NCBI RefSeq assembly: GCF_000425625.1
Contig: NZ_AUDU01000057.1
Span: forward strand, 1-59,660
Origin: Stutzerimonas azotifigens DSM 17556
GTDB taxonomy: Bacteria; Pseudomonadota; Gammaproteobacteria; Pseudomonadales; Pseudomonadaceae
DNA length: 59,660 nt
Reading direction: 5' to 3'
A program made the translations under genes and the position numbers. Below the pieces are notes generated by a model, which was not told where the DNA came from, made no database searches, and saw nothing but the letters and a program-made list of their open reading frames with translations. Within the stretch, counting starts at the first letter, position 1, and every line of letters begins with the position of its first letter. Shown here one piece after another: positions 27,703 to 36,807 of this stretch.

Positions 27703-29886
27703 ATGCACGACGACCTCTCCCTCCTGCTCAATTCGCTGAACGACGCCCAGCGCCAGGCCGTGGCCGCGCCGCTGGGGCGGCAGCTGGTGCTGGCCGGCGC
27801 CGGCTCCGGCAAGACCCGCGTACTGGTGCACCGCATCGCCTGGCTCAACCAGGTCGAGCGTGCCTCGCTGCACTCGATCCTCGCCGTCACCTTCACCAAC
27901 AAGGCCGCTGCCGAGATGCGCCAGCGCATCGAGCAGTTGCTCGGGGTCAGCCCGCAGGGCATGTGGGTTGGCACCTTCCACGGCCTGGCCCACCGGCTGC
28001 TGCGCGCGCACTGGCGCGAGGCCAGGCTGGTGGACAACTTCCAGATCCTCGACTCCGACGACCAGCAGCGGCTGGTCAAGCGGGTGATCCGCGAGCTCGG
28101 CCTCGACGAGCAGCGCTGGCCGGCGCGCCAGGCGCAGTGGTGGATCAACGGGCAGAAGGACGAGGGCCTGCGCCCGCAGCACATCCAGCCCGCCGGCGAC
28201 CTGTTCCTCGCCACCATGGTGAAGATCTACGAAGCCTACGAGGCGGCCTGCGCGCGCGCCGGGGTGATCGACTTCTCCGAGCTGCTGCTGCGCGCGCTGG
28301 ACCTGTGGCGCGACCACCCGGGCCTGCTCGAGCACTACCAGCGGCGCTTCCGCCACGTGCTGGTCGACGAATTCCAGGATACCAACGCGGTGCAGTACGC
28401 CTGGCTGCGCCTGCTCGCCAAGGGCGGCGAGAGCCTGATGGTGGTCGGCGACGACGACCAGTCGATCTACGGCTGGCGCGGCGCGCGGATCGAGAACCTG
28501 CAGCAGTTCAGCCAGGACTTCCCCGACGCCGAGCTGATCCGCCTGGAACAGAACTACCGCTCCACCGCCTGCATCCTCAAGGCGGCCAACGCGCTGATCG
28601 CCAACAACCAGGGCCGCCTGGGCAAGGAGCTCTGGACCGAGGGCTGCGAGGGCGAGCCGATCAGCCTGTACGCCGCCTTCAACGAGCACGACGAAGCGCG
28701 CTACGTGGTCGAGAGCATCGAGAGCGCGATCAAGAAGGAAGGCCTGGCACGTAGCGAGATCGCCATCCTCTACCGTTCCAACGCCCAGTCGCGGGTACTG
28801 GAAGAGGCGCTGCTGCGCGAGAAGATCCCCTACCGCATCTATGGCGGCCAGCGCTTCTTCGAGCGCGCCGAGATCAAGAACGCCATGGCCTACCTGCGGC
28901 TGATCCAGACCCGCGACAACGACGCGGCGCTGGAACGGGTGATCAACGTGCCGGCGCGCGGCATCGGCGAGAAGACGGTCGAGACGCTGCGCGAATTCGC
29001 CCGCAGCCACGACCTGTCGATGTGGGCCGCGCTGCACCAGGCGGTCGGCACCAAGGCGGTGGCCGGCCGCGCCGCCAGCGCGCTGAACGGCTTCGTCGAG
29101 CTGGTCGACAGCCTGGCGCTGAAGACCGAAGGCATGGCGCTGGCGGCAATGACCCAGCTGGTGGTCGAACAGTCCGGCCTGCTCGCCTTCCACCGTGACG
29201 AGAAGGGCGACAAGGGCCAGGCGCGGGTCGAGAACCTCGAGGAACTGGTTTCCGCCGCGCGCGCCTTCGAGAACTACGACGAGGACGACTACGCCTCGCC
29301 GCTGGCCGCCTTCCTCGACCACGCCTCGCTGGAGGCCGGCGAGCAGCAAGCCGGCGACTTCGAGGACAGCGTCCAGCTGATGACCCTGCACAGCGCCAAG
29401 GGCCTGGAGTTCCCGCTGGTGTTCCTGGTCGGCATGGAAGAGGGCCTGTTCCCGCACAAGATGAGCCTGGAAGAGCCCGGCCGCCTGGAAGAGGAACGCC
29501 GCCTGGCCTACGTCGGCATCACCCGCGCCATGCAGCAGCTGGTGCTGACCTACGCCGAGACCCGCCGCCTGTACGGCAGCGAGACCTACAACAAGGTCTC
29601 GCGCTTCGTCCGCGAGCTGCCGCCTTCGCTGGTCAAGGAAGTGCGCCTGAACAACACCGTCAGCCGCAGCTTCGGCAGCCGCGCCAGCGTCGCCTCGCTG
29701 TTCGACGGCGCCGGCGTGCCGGAGACGCCCTTCAGCCTCGGCCAGCGCGTGCGCCATTCGCTGTTCGGCGAGGGCACCATTCTCAATTTCGAAGGATCCG
29801 GCGCGCAGGCGCGGGTCCAGGTCAATTTCGAGGACGAAGGCAGCAAATGGCTGATGCTCAGCTATGCCAAACTCGAAGCGCTCTGA
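27703..29886 (+). CDS. uvrD: DNA helicase II
   Basis: UvrD unwinds DNA 3' to 5' in nucleotide excision and mismatch repair. The 727-aa protein has all superfamily 1A helicase motifs: Walker A AGAGSGKTRVL (near 33), TFTNKAAAEMR, LVDEFQDTNAVQY, GDDDQSIYGWRGA, EQNYRS, VQLMTLHSAKGLEFPLVF and ERRLAYVGITRAM. The C-terminal Tudor-like tail (GQRVRHSLFGEGTILNFEG), used for partner binding, is also complete. Its ATG lies just after a -10-like element. Confidence 0.96.
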   Translation: MHDDLSLLLNSLNDAQRQAVAAPLGRQLVLAGAGSGKTRVLVHRIAWLNQVERASLHSILAVTFTNKAAAEMRQRIEQLLGVSPQGMWVGTFHGLAHRLLRAHWREARLVDNFQILDSDDQQRLVKRVIRELGLDEQRWPARQAQWWINGQKDEGLRPQHIQPAGDLFLATMVKIYEAYEAACARAGVIDFSELLLRALDLWRDHPGLLEHYQRRFRHVLVDEFQDTNAVQYAWLRLLAKGGESLMVVGDDDQSIYGWRGARIENLQQFSQDFPDAELIRLEQNYRSTACILKAANALIANNQGRLGKELWTEGCEGEPISLYAAFNEHDEARYVVESIESAIKKEGLARSEIAILYRSNAQSRVLEEALLREKIPYRIYGGQRFFERAEIKNAMAYLRLIQTRDNDAALERVINVPARGIGEKTVETLREFARSHDLSMWAALHQAVGTKAVAGRAASALNGFVELVDSLALKTEGMALAAMTQLVVEQSGLLAFHRDEKGDKGQARVENLEELVSAARAFENYDEDDYASPLAAFLDHASLEAGEQQAGDFEDSVQLMTLHSAKGLEFPLVFLVGMEEGLFPHKMSLEEPGRLEEERRLAYVGITRAMQQLVLTYAETRRLYGSETYNKVSRFVRELPPSLVKEVRLNNTVSRSFGSRASVASLFDGAGVPETPFSLGQRVRHSLFGEGTILNFEGSGAQARVQVNFEDEGSKWLMLSYAKLEAL

Positions 29887-29958
29887 CGCCAGGAACCATA
29901 ACCCGCTTGCGACCGGTACCGACCGGCGACACGCCGCTTTCACGAGGAGCGCGTAAAG

Positions 29959-29983
29959 ACGGGCGCCACCCCGCGCCCGTTTC
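29959..29983 (+). terminator. Probable terminator after uvrD
   Basis: ACGGGCGC (29959-29966) and GCGCCCGT (29973-29980) form an 8-bp stem with a six-base loop, followed by TTTC. The T-run is short. Confidence 0.55.
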
Positions 29984-30042
29984 GGCCCACGGCCTGTGAG
30001 CCACCCCCAGACAGAACCAGAAGAGATCACACCGGAGACATC

Positions 30043-31146
30043 ATGAATCGCCGCCAACTGTTCGGCGCTGCCGCTGCCTTGCTTGCCACCCTCGGCCTCG
30101 CCGGCTGCAACGAGGACAAATCCACCCCCGACACCAAGCCGCAGACCGAAGCCGCCGCGCCCAAGACCTACACCTGGAAGATGGTCACCGCCTGGCCGAA
30201 GAACTACCCGGGCCTGGGCACCGGTGCCGAGCGCATCGCCGAGCGCATCACCGCCCTGAGCGGCGGCCGCCTGACCGTCAAGGTGTATGCCGCCGGCGAG
30301 CTGGTGCCGGCGCTGGAAGTGTTCGATTCGGTGTCCCGCGGCACCGCCGAGATGGGCCACGGCGCCGCCTACTACTGGCGCGGCAAGGTGCCGGCGGCGC
30401 AGTTCTTCACCTCCATCCCGTTCGGCCTGTCGACCCAGGAAATGAACGCCTGGCTGAACAAGGGCGGCGGCCAGCAGCTGTGGGAGGAGGCCTACGCCCC
30501 CTTTGGCGTGCTGCCGCTGGCGGCCGGCAACTCGGGGATGCAGATGGGCGGCTGGTTCAACAAGGAAATCAACAGCCTGCAGGACCTGCGCGGCCTGAAG
30601 ATCCGCACCCCCGGCCTCGGCGGCGAAGTCCTGACCCGGCTCGGCGCGACCACCGTCAACCTGCCCGGCGGCGAGATCTTCACCGCCCTGCAGACCGGCG
30701 CCATCGACGCCACCGACTGGGTCAGCCCGTACAACGACCTGGCCTTCGGCCTGCACAAGGCGGCCAGGTACTACTACTACCCGGCCTGGCAGGAACCGCA
30801 GGCGGTCATCGAGATGCTGGTCAGCAAGAAGGCCTTCGAGGCGCTGCCGGCCGACCTGCAGGCAATCGTCCGCGAGGTGGCGCTGGCCTCCAACCAGGCG
30901 ATGCTCGACGACTACGTCTACAACAACGCGCTGGCGCTCGAGGAGCTGAAGAAGCAGGGCGTGCAGCTCAAGCGCTTCCCCGACCCGGTGCTGGCGGCGA
31001 TGAAGGAGCAGTCCGAGGCGGTGCTCGGCGAGCTGGCCGCGCAAAACGAGCTCAACGGCCGCATCTGGGCCTCGCTCAAGGCCTTCCAGGCGCAGTCCAC
31101 GCCGATGCTGGAACTGACCGAGAAAGAGCTCTACAACTGGCGCTGA
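30043..31146 (+). CDS. TRAP transporter substrate-binding lipoprotein (DctP family)
   Basis: The 367-aa protein is a TRAP receptor. The signal peptide ends in a lipobox, LGLAGC (Cys at residue 22), so it should be lipid-anchored, which is less usual for DctP proteins. The domain shows KMVTAWPKNYPGLGTGAERIAERI, MGHGAAYYWRGK and IDATDWVSPYNDLAFGLHK, which resembles the 2-oxo-acid/TakP group with its metal-assisted carboxylate site. No DctQ or DctM gene is adjacent; it lies alone between uvrD and the Tim44-domain gene, so its membrane partner must be elsewhere. Confidence 0.9.
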   Translation: MNRRQLFGAAAALLATLGLAGCNEDKSTPDTKPQTEAAAPKTYTWKMVTAWPKNYPGLGTGAERIAERITALSGGRLTVKVYAAGELVPALEVFDSVSRGTAEMGHGAAYYWRGKVPAAQFFTSIPFGLSTQEMNAWLNKGGGQQLWEEAYAPFGVLPLAAGNSGMQMGGWFNKEINSLQDLRGLKIRTPGLGGEVLTRLGATTVNLPGGEIFTALQTGAIDATDWVSPYNDLAFGLHKAARYYYYPAWQEPQAVIEMLVSKKAFEALPADLQAIVREVALASNQAMLDDYVYNNALALEELKKQGVQLKRFPDPVLAAMKEQSEAVLGELAAQNELNGRIWASLKAFQAQSTPMLELTEKELYNWR

Positions 31147-31154
31147 AACGCCCA

Positions 31155-31177
31155 GGGCAGGCGCTCGCCGCCTGCCC
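31155..31177 (+). terminator. Probable terminator after the TRAP lipoprotein gene
   Basis: GGGCAGGCG (31155-31163) and CGCCTGCCC (31169-31177) form a 9-bp stem with a CTCGC loop. Only a short pyrimidine run follows. Confidence 0.5.
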
Positions 31178-31299
31178 GTCCTTCGCCGCCGCGTGAGCCG
31201 ACAACCGCGGCGGGGCAAAAGCTCGAAACACATCGCAACTGGCCAAGCCCCGCCGCCCTCGGCAACATGCGGACGTAGCACAACTTCCGGGAAATCCGT

Positions 31300-32136
31300 A
31301 TGCAACGCGTCCTGTCCGTATTCATGGTCCTGTGCCTGGCCTTCTCCTTCAGCCTCGAGGCGCATGCCAAGCGCTTCGGCGGCGGCAAGAGCTTCGGCGC
31401 AGCCCCCAGCCACCAGACCCGCCAGGTCCAGCAGCAGCGCAACGACGCCGCCATGGCGCCCCAGGCCGGTCGTCAGCAGCCGGCGGCCAGCGGCGCCTCG
31501 CGCTGGCTCGGCCCGCTGGCCGGCATCGCCGCCGGTGGCCTGCTGGCCTCCATGCTGATGGGCGACGGCTTCGAAGGCCTGCAGCTGTTCGACATCCTCA
31601 TCTTCGGTCTCATCGCCTTCCTGCTGTTCCGCTTCCTCGCCGCCCGCAGGCGCCAGCAGCAGCCGGCGGTGGCCGGTCATGCGCCCATGCAGCGCGAGGC
31701 CGCGAACCCGACCCCGATGTTCGGCGGCAGCCGCGCCGCGGCCCCGGCGCCGGTGATCAACGCACCGGCCTGGTTCAACGAGCAGCGCTTCCTGGAAGCG
31801 GCCCGCGAGCATTTCCTTTCGCTGCAGCAGCACTGGGATGCCAACGAGATGGACAAGATCGCCGAATTCGTCACCCCGCAGCTGCTGGAATTCCTCAAGC
31901 AGGAGCGCGCCGGCCTCGGTGACGGCTACCAGTCCACCTACATCGACGACCTCGACGTGCAGCTCGACGGCGTGGACGACAGCGCGGACAAGACGGTGGC
32001 CACGCTGACCTTCGCCGGCGTCGCCAAGACCTCGCGCTTCGACCAGGGCGAGCCGTTCAGCGAAAGCTGGCGCATGGAGCGCGCCCAGGGCGAGAACCAG
32101 CCCTGGCTGGTGGCGGGGATCCGCCAGAACGCCTGA
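31300..32136 (+). CDS. Tim44-like domain membrane protein
   Basis: The 278-aa protein has a signal-like N-terminal segment ending HAKRFGGGKSFGAAPS, a Gln/Ala-rich linker, one or two membrane segments (about 68-112) and a C-terminal Tim44/TIM44-like domain (about 150-278; AWFNEQRFLEAAREHFLSLQQ through FSESWRMER). Family members in pseudomonads lie near uvrD; their role is not settled. It is a single gene, 154 bp after the TRAP lipoprotein gene and followed by a strong terminator. Confidence 0.85.
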   Translation: MQRVLSVFMVLCLAFSFSLEAHAKRFGGGKSFGAAPSHQTRQVQQQRNDAAMAPQAGRQQPAASGASRWLGPLAGIAAGGLLASMLMGDGFEGLQLFDILIFGLIAFLLFRFLAARRRQQQPAVAGHAPMQREAANPTPMFGGSRAAAPAPVINAPAWFNEQRFLEAAREHFLSLQQHWDANEMDKIAEFVTPQLLEFLKQERAGLGDGYQSTYIDDLDVQLDGVDDSADKTVATLTFAGVAKTSRFDQGEPFSESWRMERAQGENQPWLVAGIRQNA

Positions 32137-32143
32137 TCAGACG

Positions 32144-32168
32144 AACCGGCCCCTCAGGGGCCGGTTTC
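32144..32168 (+). terminator. Intrinsic terminator after the Tim44-domain gene
   Basis: AACCGGCCCC (32144-32153), loop TCA, GGGGCCGGTT (32157-32166) gives a perfect 10-bp stem, starting eight bases after the stop codon and followed by T and C. Confidence 0.8.
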
Positions 32169-32261
32169 GTAATTGCAGGAAGCTATCGCCCCGATAGAGC
32201 AACGTTCAAAATTTTTGGTCTACCTTGCACTGATGAACCCGGCGTGTAAGGAGACTCTGCA

Positions 32262-33443
32262 ATGTTGGCTTCACTGCTTCCAACCCTGCGTGAGCTTGAC
32301 CTGCCCCTGCGCTTGCGCCTCTGGGACGGGCAGGAGATGGACCTCGGCCCTTCGCCGACGGTGACCCTGACCCTCAAGGACCCCAACCTGATCCCGCAGC
32401 TGGCCCACCCCAGCCTGGATCTGCTCGGCACCGCCTACGTCGAGGGCCAGATCGACCTCGAGGGCTCGCCGGCCGAGATCATCCGCATCGGCGACGCCAT
32501 CAGCCAGCGGCTCGGCGAGGACGACCTCACCCTGCCGGCGCGCGAGGCGCACGACAAGGACACCGACGCCCAGGCGATCTCCTATCACTACGACCTCTCC
32601 AACGACTTCTACCGGCTGTGGCTCGACCGCGACATGGTCTATTCCTGCGCCTATTTCGAGACCGGCAGCGAGGACCTCGACCAGGCCCAGCAGGCGAAAC
32701 TGCGCCACCTGTGCCGCAAGCTTCGGCTCCAGCCCGGCGACCGGCTGCTCGACGTCGGCTGCGGCTGGGGCGGCCTGGCGCGCTTCGCCGCGCGCGAGTT
32801 CGGCGCCGAGGTGTTCGGCATCACCCTGAGCAAGGCGCAGCTGGCGCTGGCCCGCGAACGGGTGGCGGCCGAGGGCCTGCAGGACCGGGTGACCCTCGAG
32901 CTGATGGACTACCGCGACCTGCCGCAGGACGAGCGCTTCGACAAGGTGGTCAGCGTCGGCATGTTCGAACACGTCGGGCATGCCAACCTGCCGCTGTACT
33001 GCCAGACCCTGTACGGCGCGGTGCGCCCCGGCGGCCTGGTGATGAACCACGGCATCACCGCGCGGCACACCGACGGCCGCCCGGTCGGGCACGGCGCCGG
33101 CGACTTCATCGACCGCTACGTGTTCCCCCACGGCGAGCTGCCGCACCTGGTGAACATCGGCGCCTGCATCAGCGAGAGCGGCCTGGAGATCGTCGATGTC
33201 GAGAGCCTGCGCCTGCACTACGCGCGCACCCTGTCGCTGTGGAGCGAACGGCTCGAGGCGCGGCTCGGCGAGGCCCGGGCGATGGTCTCCGAGCGCGCCC
33301 TGCGCATCTGGCGGGTGTACCTGGCCGGCTGCGCCTACGGCTTCCAGCGCAACTGGATCAACCTGCACCAGATCCTCGCCAGCAAGCCACACGCCGACGG
33401 CTCGCACGAACTGCCCTGGACCCGCGCCGACCTGTACCGCTAG
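32262..33443 (+). CDS. cfa: Cyclopropane-fatty-acyl-phospholipid synthase
   Basis: This 393-aa enzyme adds a methylene group from S-adenosylmethionine across cis double bonds of membrane lipids. It has the N-terminal lipid-binding part (to about 100) and a methyltransferase domain with YDLSNDFYRLWLD, SAM motif LLDVGCGWGGLARFA, ITLSKAQ and FDKVVSVGMFEHVG. AAGGAG lies at 32248-32253, eight bases before the ATG. A CTACCTT at 32220-32226 is a possible RpoS-type -10, which would fit stationary-phase expression of this family; the sequence alone cannot prove it. Confidence 0.93.
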   Translation: MLASLLPTLRELDLPLRLRLWDGQEMDLGPSPTVTLTLKDPNLIPQLAHPSLDLLGTAYVEGQIDLEGSPAEIIRIGDAISQRLGEDDLTLPAREAHDKDTDAQAISYHYDLSNDFYRLWLDRDMVYSCAYFETGSEDLDQAQQAKLRHLCRKLRLQPGDRLLDVGCGWGGLARFAAREFGAEVFGITLSKAQLALARERVAAEGLQDRVTLELMDYRDLPQDERFDKVVSVGMFEHVGHANLPLYCQTLYGAVRPGGLVMNHGITARHTDGRPVGHGAGDFIDRYVFPHGELPHLVNIGACISESGLEIVDVESLRLHYARTLSLWSERLEARLGEARAMVSERALRIWRVYLAGCAYGFQRNWINLHQILASKPHADGSHELPWTRADLYR

Positions 33444-33519
33444 GCGGCAGGAAGGCTCGGCGCTTGCCGTCCCGAACAACGGGCGGTAGCGTGCGAGCAC
33501 CATTCGCCCCGAGCCTTCC

Positions 33520-35340
33520 ATGTCGTTGCCGCCCATCCGTGCCCGCGTTGTCCTGATCGCCGCGCTGATCGTCGCGGGGCTGGTGCTGAGCATGGTCTGG
33601 GCCGGACGCATCGCCGAGCGCCACGCCTGGGTCGAGCGCGGCCAGGAGGCGCGCGGCCAGCTGGAGCTCTACGCCCAGGCGATCCACACCCTGGTCGAAC
33701 GCTTTCGCTCGGTGCCGGCGCTGCTGGCGCTGGACAGCGACATCCGCGAACTGCTGCGCAGCCCGGACGACGGCACGCTACGCCAGCGGCTCAACGAGCG
33801 CCTCGAGCAGCAGAACCACGCCGCCGGCTCGGCGGTGCTCTACCTGCTCGATCGCCAGGGCAACACCCTGGCGGCGAGCAACTGGCGCGAATGGAGCAGC
33901 TTCGTCGGCAACAACTACGGCTTCCGCCCGTATTTCCGCGACGCCCTGGCCGACGGCGCCGGCCGCTACTTCGCGGTCGGCGTCACCACCGGCATCCCCG
34001 GCTACTTCCTCTCGCAGGTGGTGCACGACGAGGCCGGCCGGCCGCTCGGCGTGCTGGTGGTCAAGCTGGAGCTGGAGGCGCTGCAGCGCGAATGGGTCGG
34101 CCAGGCCGGCACCCTGCTGGTCGCCGACTCGCTGGACATCGTCATCCTGACCAACCGCCCGGCCTGGCGCTTCCGCTACCTGCAGCCGCTGAGCGACGCC
34201 ACCCGCGAACGGCTGGTGGCGGCCCGTCGCTACGCCGAGCAGAACCTGCGGCCGCTGCCTTCGCAGCGGCTCGAACGCCTCGACGAATACAGCGAGCGGG
34301 TACGCGTCGACGGCCCCGACGGCCACCGCGACTACCTCTGGCAGCGCCTGTCCCTGCCCGAGGAGGGCTGGACGCTGCACCTGCTGCAGGAACCGCAGGC
34401 CGTGGCCGATGGCGTGCGCGGCTATCGCCTGGGCGCCGCCGGCGTGTGGATGACCCTGGTGTTCCTGCTGCTGTTCCTCGCCCAGCGGCGCAAGACGCGG
34501 CAGATCGAGCGGCGCAACCGCAGCGAGCTGGAACGCCTGGTGCAGGCGCGCACCGAGCAGCTGCGCACCGCCCAGGAAGAACTGGTGCACGCCGCCAAGA
34601 TGGCCGCCCTCGGGCAGATGTCCGCGGCCCTGGCGCACGAGATCAACCAGCCGCTCACCGCGCTGCGCATGCAGGTCGGCAGCCTGCGCCTGCTGCTGGA
34701 CAACGACCGGCCGGACGACGTGCGCCAGGGCCTGGCCAGCGTCGAGGGGCTGATCGAACGCATGGCTGCCCTCACCGGCCACCTGAAGACCTTCGCCCGC
34801 AAGAGCCCGGCCGGCCTCAGCGAGCGCCTGAGCCTGGCGCACGTGGTCGACCAGGCGCTGCAGCTGCTGGCGCCGCGCATCCGCAACGAGCAGGTGGCGG
34901 TCGAACTGGCGCTGACGCCGGAGGCCGAGGTCAACGGCGACGCCATTCGCCTCGAGCAGGTGCTGATCAACCTGCTGCACAATGCGCTGGACGCGATGGC
35001 CGACCGCGAGCCGCGCCGGCTGAGGATTCGCAGCCGACGCGCCGGCCGCGACTGGCTGCTGAGCATCGCCGACAACGGCGGCGGCATCGCGCCGGAGCAC
35101 CTAGACCAGGTCTTCGAGCCCTTCTTCACCACCAAGCCGGTCGGCCACGGGCTCGGACTCGGGCTGGCGGTATCCTACGGCATCGTCCACGACCTGGGCG
35201 GCAGCCTGGAAGCCGGCAACGACGCGCAGGGCGCGGTCTTCACCCTGCGCCTGCCGGCCGTGCGCGGGCCCCGCGCCGATGGCCAGCAGCCCGCCGGGCA
35301 GCATGCGCGGCACTTCGACACCAGCCAACAGGAGCAGTGA
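33520..35340 (+). CDS. dctB: DctB-type sensor histidine kinase
   Basis: The 606-aa membrane kinase has two membrane helices (about 10-28 and 305-322) enclosing a periplasmic double-PDC sensor domain with the DctB-like YGFRPYFRDALADGAGRYFAVGVTTGIPGYF. After a coiled coil comes the phosphoacceptor site AALAHEINQPLTALR (H373) and an ATPase domain with N, G1 (DNGGGI) and G2 (GHGLGLGLA) boxes. DctB proteins sense C4-dicarboxylates; this signal could differ. The stop overlaps the dctD-like start (TGATG). Promoter and ribosome site are weak. Confidence 0.88.
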   Translation: MSLPPIRARVVLIAALIVAGLVLSMVWAGRIAERHAWVERGQEARGQLELYAQAIHTLVERFRSVPALLALDSDIRELLRSPDDGTLRQRLNERLEQQNHAAGSAVLYLLDRQGNTLAASNWREWSSFVGNNYGFRPYFRDALADGAGRYFAVGVTTGIPGYFLSQVVHDEAGRPLGVLVVKLELEALQREWVGQAGTLLVADSLDIVILTNRPAWRFRYLQPLSDATRERLVAARRYAEQNLRPLPSQRLERLDEYSERVRVDGPDGHRDYLWQRLSLPEEGWTLHLLQEPQAVADGVRGYRLGAAGVWMTLVFLLLFLAQRRKTRQIERRNRSELERLVQARTEQLRTAQEELVHAAKMAALGQMSAALAHEINQPLTALRMQVGSLRLLLDNDRPDDVRQGLASVEGLIERMAALTGHLKTFARKSPAGLSERLSLAHVVDQALQLLAPRIRNEQVAVELALTPEAEVNGDAIRLEQVLINLLHNALDAMADREPRRLRIRSRRAGRDWLLSIADNGGGIAPEHLDQVFEPFFTTKPVGHGLGLGLAVSYGIVHDLGGSLEAGNDAQGAVFTLRLPAVRGPRADGQQPAGQHARHFDTSQQEQ

Positions 35341-36683
35341 TGAACGGCGAGGTGATCTTCATCGACGACGAGGCGGCGATTCGCCAAGCCGTGCAGCAGT
35401 GGCTGGAGCTGTCCGGCTTCTCCGTGCGCACCTGCGACAGCGCCGCCCAGGCCCTGCGCCTGGTCGACAGCCGCTTCGCCGGCGTGGTCGTCAGCGACGT
35501 GCGCATGCCCGGCGTCGACGGCCTGGACCTGCTTCAGCAGTTGGTCGCCCTGGACCCTGAGCTGCCGGTGATCATGGTCACCGGCCACGGCGACGTGCCG
35601 ATGGCGGTACAGGCCCTGCGCAACGGCGCCTACGACTTCATCGAGAAGCCCTTCACCCCCGATCGCCTGCTCGAGAGCGTCCGCCGCGCGCAGGACAAGC
35701 GCCGACTGGTGTGCGAGAACCGCCAGCTGCGCGAGCAGTTCCAGCGCAAGGACCGCGTCGAGTCGCAGCTGCTCGGCGTGTCGCGGGCGATGGACACGCT
35801 GCGCCGGCAGGTGCTGGAGTTGGCCGGCACCTCGGTCAACGTACTCATCCATGGCGAAACCGGCAGCGGCAAGGAACGGGTCGCCCGCTGCCTGCACGAC
35901 TTCAGCCCGCGGGCGGGCAAGCCCTTCGTCGCCCTCAACTGCGCAGCGATCCCCGAGACCATCTTCGAATCGGAACTGTTCGGCCACGAGAGCGGCGCCT
36001 TCACCGGCGCGCAGGCCAAGCGCATCGGGCGCATCGAGCATGCCGACGGCGGCACGCTGTTCCTCGACGAGATCGAAAGCATGCCGCTGGCGCAGCAGGC
36101 CAAGCTGCTGCGCGTGCTGCAGGAAAGGACCCTGGAGCGCCTGGGCTCGAACCGCAGTATCCAGGTCGACCTGCGGGTGATCAGCGCGGTCAAGCCGGAC
36201 CTGCACGACGAGGTCCGCGCCGGGCGCTTCCGCGAGGACCTGCTGTACCGGCTGAACGTCGCCGAGCTGCACATCCCGCCGCTGCGCGAACGCCGCGAGG
36301 ACATTCCGCTGCTGTTCGACCACTTCGCCGCCGAGGCCGCCGAACGCCACGGGCGCGAGGCCCCGCCGCTGAGTCCGGCGGAGCTGGCGCAACTGCTGTC
36401 GCACGACTGGCCGGGCAACGTCCGCGAGCTGATCAACGCCGCCGAGCGCCACGCCCTGCGCCTGACCCGGGCGCCAGCCGGCACCGCCGAGGACCAGTCG
36501 CTGGCCGCGCAGATGGAGGCCTTCGAGGCGCAGTGCCTGCATCGCGCGCTGCAGCAATGCCGCGGCAATATCAGCGAGGTCATGGCGCTGCTGCAGCTGC
36601 CGCGGCGCACCCTCAACGAGAAGATGCAGCGTCACGGCCTGTCGCGGCTCGACTACCTGCCCGACGGTGCCGAGGACGACTGA
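35340..36683 (+). CDS. dctD: DctD-type sigma-54-dependent response regulator
   Basis: The 447-aa regulator has a receiver domain (phosphoacceptor D53 in VVVSDVRMPGVDG), an AAA+ domain with Walker A GETGSGKE, the sigma-54-contact loop GAFTGA, Walker B GGTLFLDEIES, and a C-terminal Fis-type helix-turn-helix (GNISEVMALLQLPRRTLNEKMQ). Its ATG overlaps the kinase stop. The downstream TAXI transporter has a sigma-54 promoter with paired upstream sites, one of which begins right after this gene's stop, so this protein is its likely activator. Confidence 0.92.
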   Translation: MNGEVIFIDDEAAIRQAVQQWLELSGFSVRTCDSAAQALRLVDSRFAGVVVSDVRMPGVDGLDLLQQLVALDPELPVIMVTGHGDVPMAVQALRNGAYDFIEKPFTPDRLLESVRRAQDKRRLVCENRQLREQFQRKDRVESQLLGVSRAMDTLRRQVLELAGTSVNVLIHGETGSGKERVARCLHDFSPRAGKPFVALNCAAIPETIFESELFGHESGAFTGAQAKRIGRIEHADGGTLFLDEIESMPLAQQAKLLRVLQERTLERLGSNRSIQVDLRVISAVKPDLHDEVRAGRFREDLLYRLNVAELHIPPLRERREDIPLLFDHFAAEAAERHGREAPPLSPAELAQLLSHDWPGNVRELINAAERHALRLTRAPAGTAEDQSLAAQMEAFEAQCLHRALQQCRGNISEVMALLQLPRRTLNEKMQRHGLSRLDYLPDGAEDD

Positions 36684-36692
36684 GCAGAATCG

Positions 36693-36740
36693 GCAAGAAT
36701 CCGCTCACGTCGAAGGAACTGTGAGCAAGAATCCGCTCAC
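36693..36740. promoter_or_regulatory. Paired upstream activator sites
   Basis: GCAAGAATCCGCTCAC occurs exactly twice, at 36693-36708 and 36725-36740, 32 bp apart (three helical turns). The second is part of a dyad, GTGAGC-AAGAATCC-GCTCAC (36721-36740). They lie 50-100 bp upstream of a sigma-54 promoter, the expected place for an enhancer-binding protein. Confidence 0.75.
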
Positions 36741-36790
36741 AGGTTCCCGTTCGTGTACCGTAGCGAGCGTCTGGAAGAGGTATCAGTGTG

Positions 36791-36807
36791 CTGGCACGGC
36801 ATGTGCT
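36791..36807 (+). promoter_or_regulatory. Sigma-54 promoter of the TAXI transporter operon
   Basis: CTGGCACGGCATGTGCT matches the -24/-12 consensus (TGGCACG, four bases, TTGCW) with the GG and GC doublets 12 bp apart and one substitution in the -12 box. It predicts a leader of about 180 bases before the receptor gene. No gene lies between 36684 and 36995. Confidence 0.8.

Noticed and set aside
27493..31833. A 1446-codon open frame on the minus strand opposite uvrD and the TRAP gene
   Set aside because: It is the antisense shadow of well-supported genes (UvrD with all motifs, TRAP receptor) and arises from high GC at third positions; its translation has no recognisable domain.
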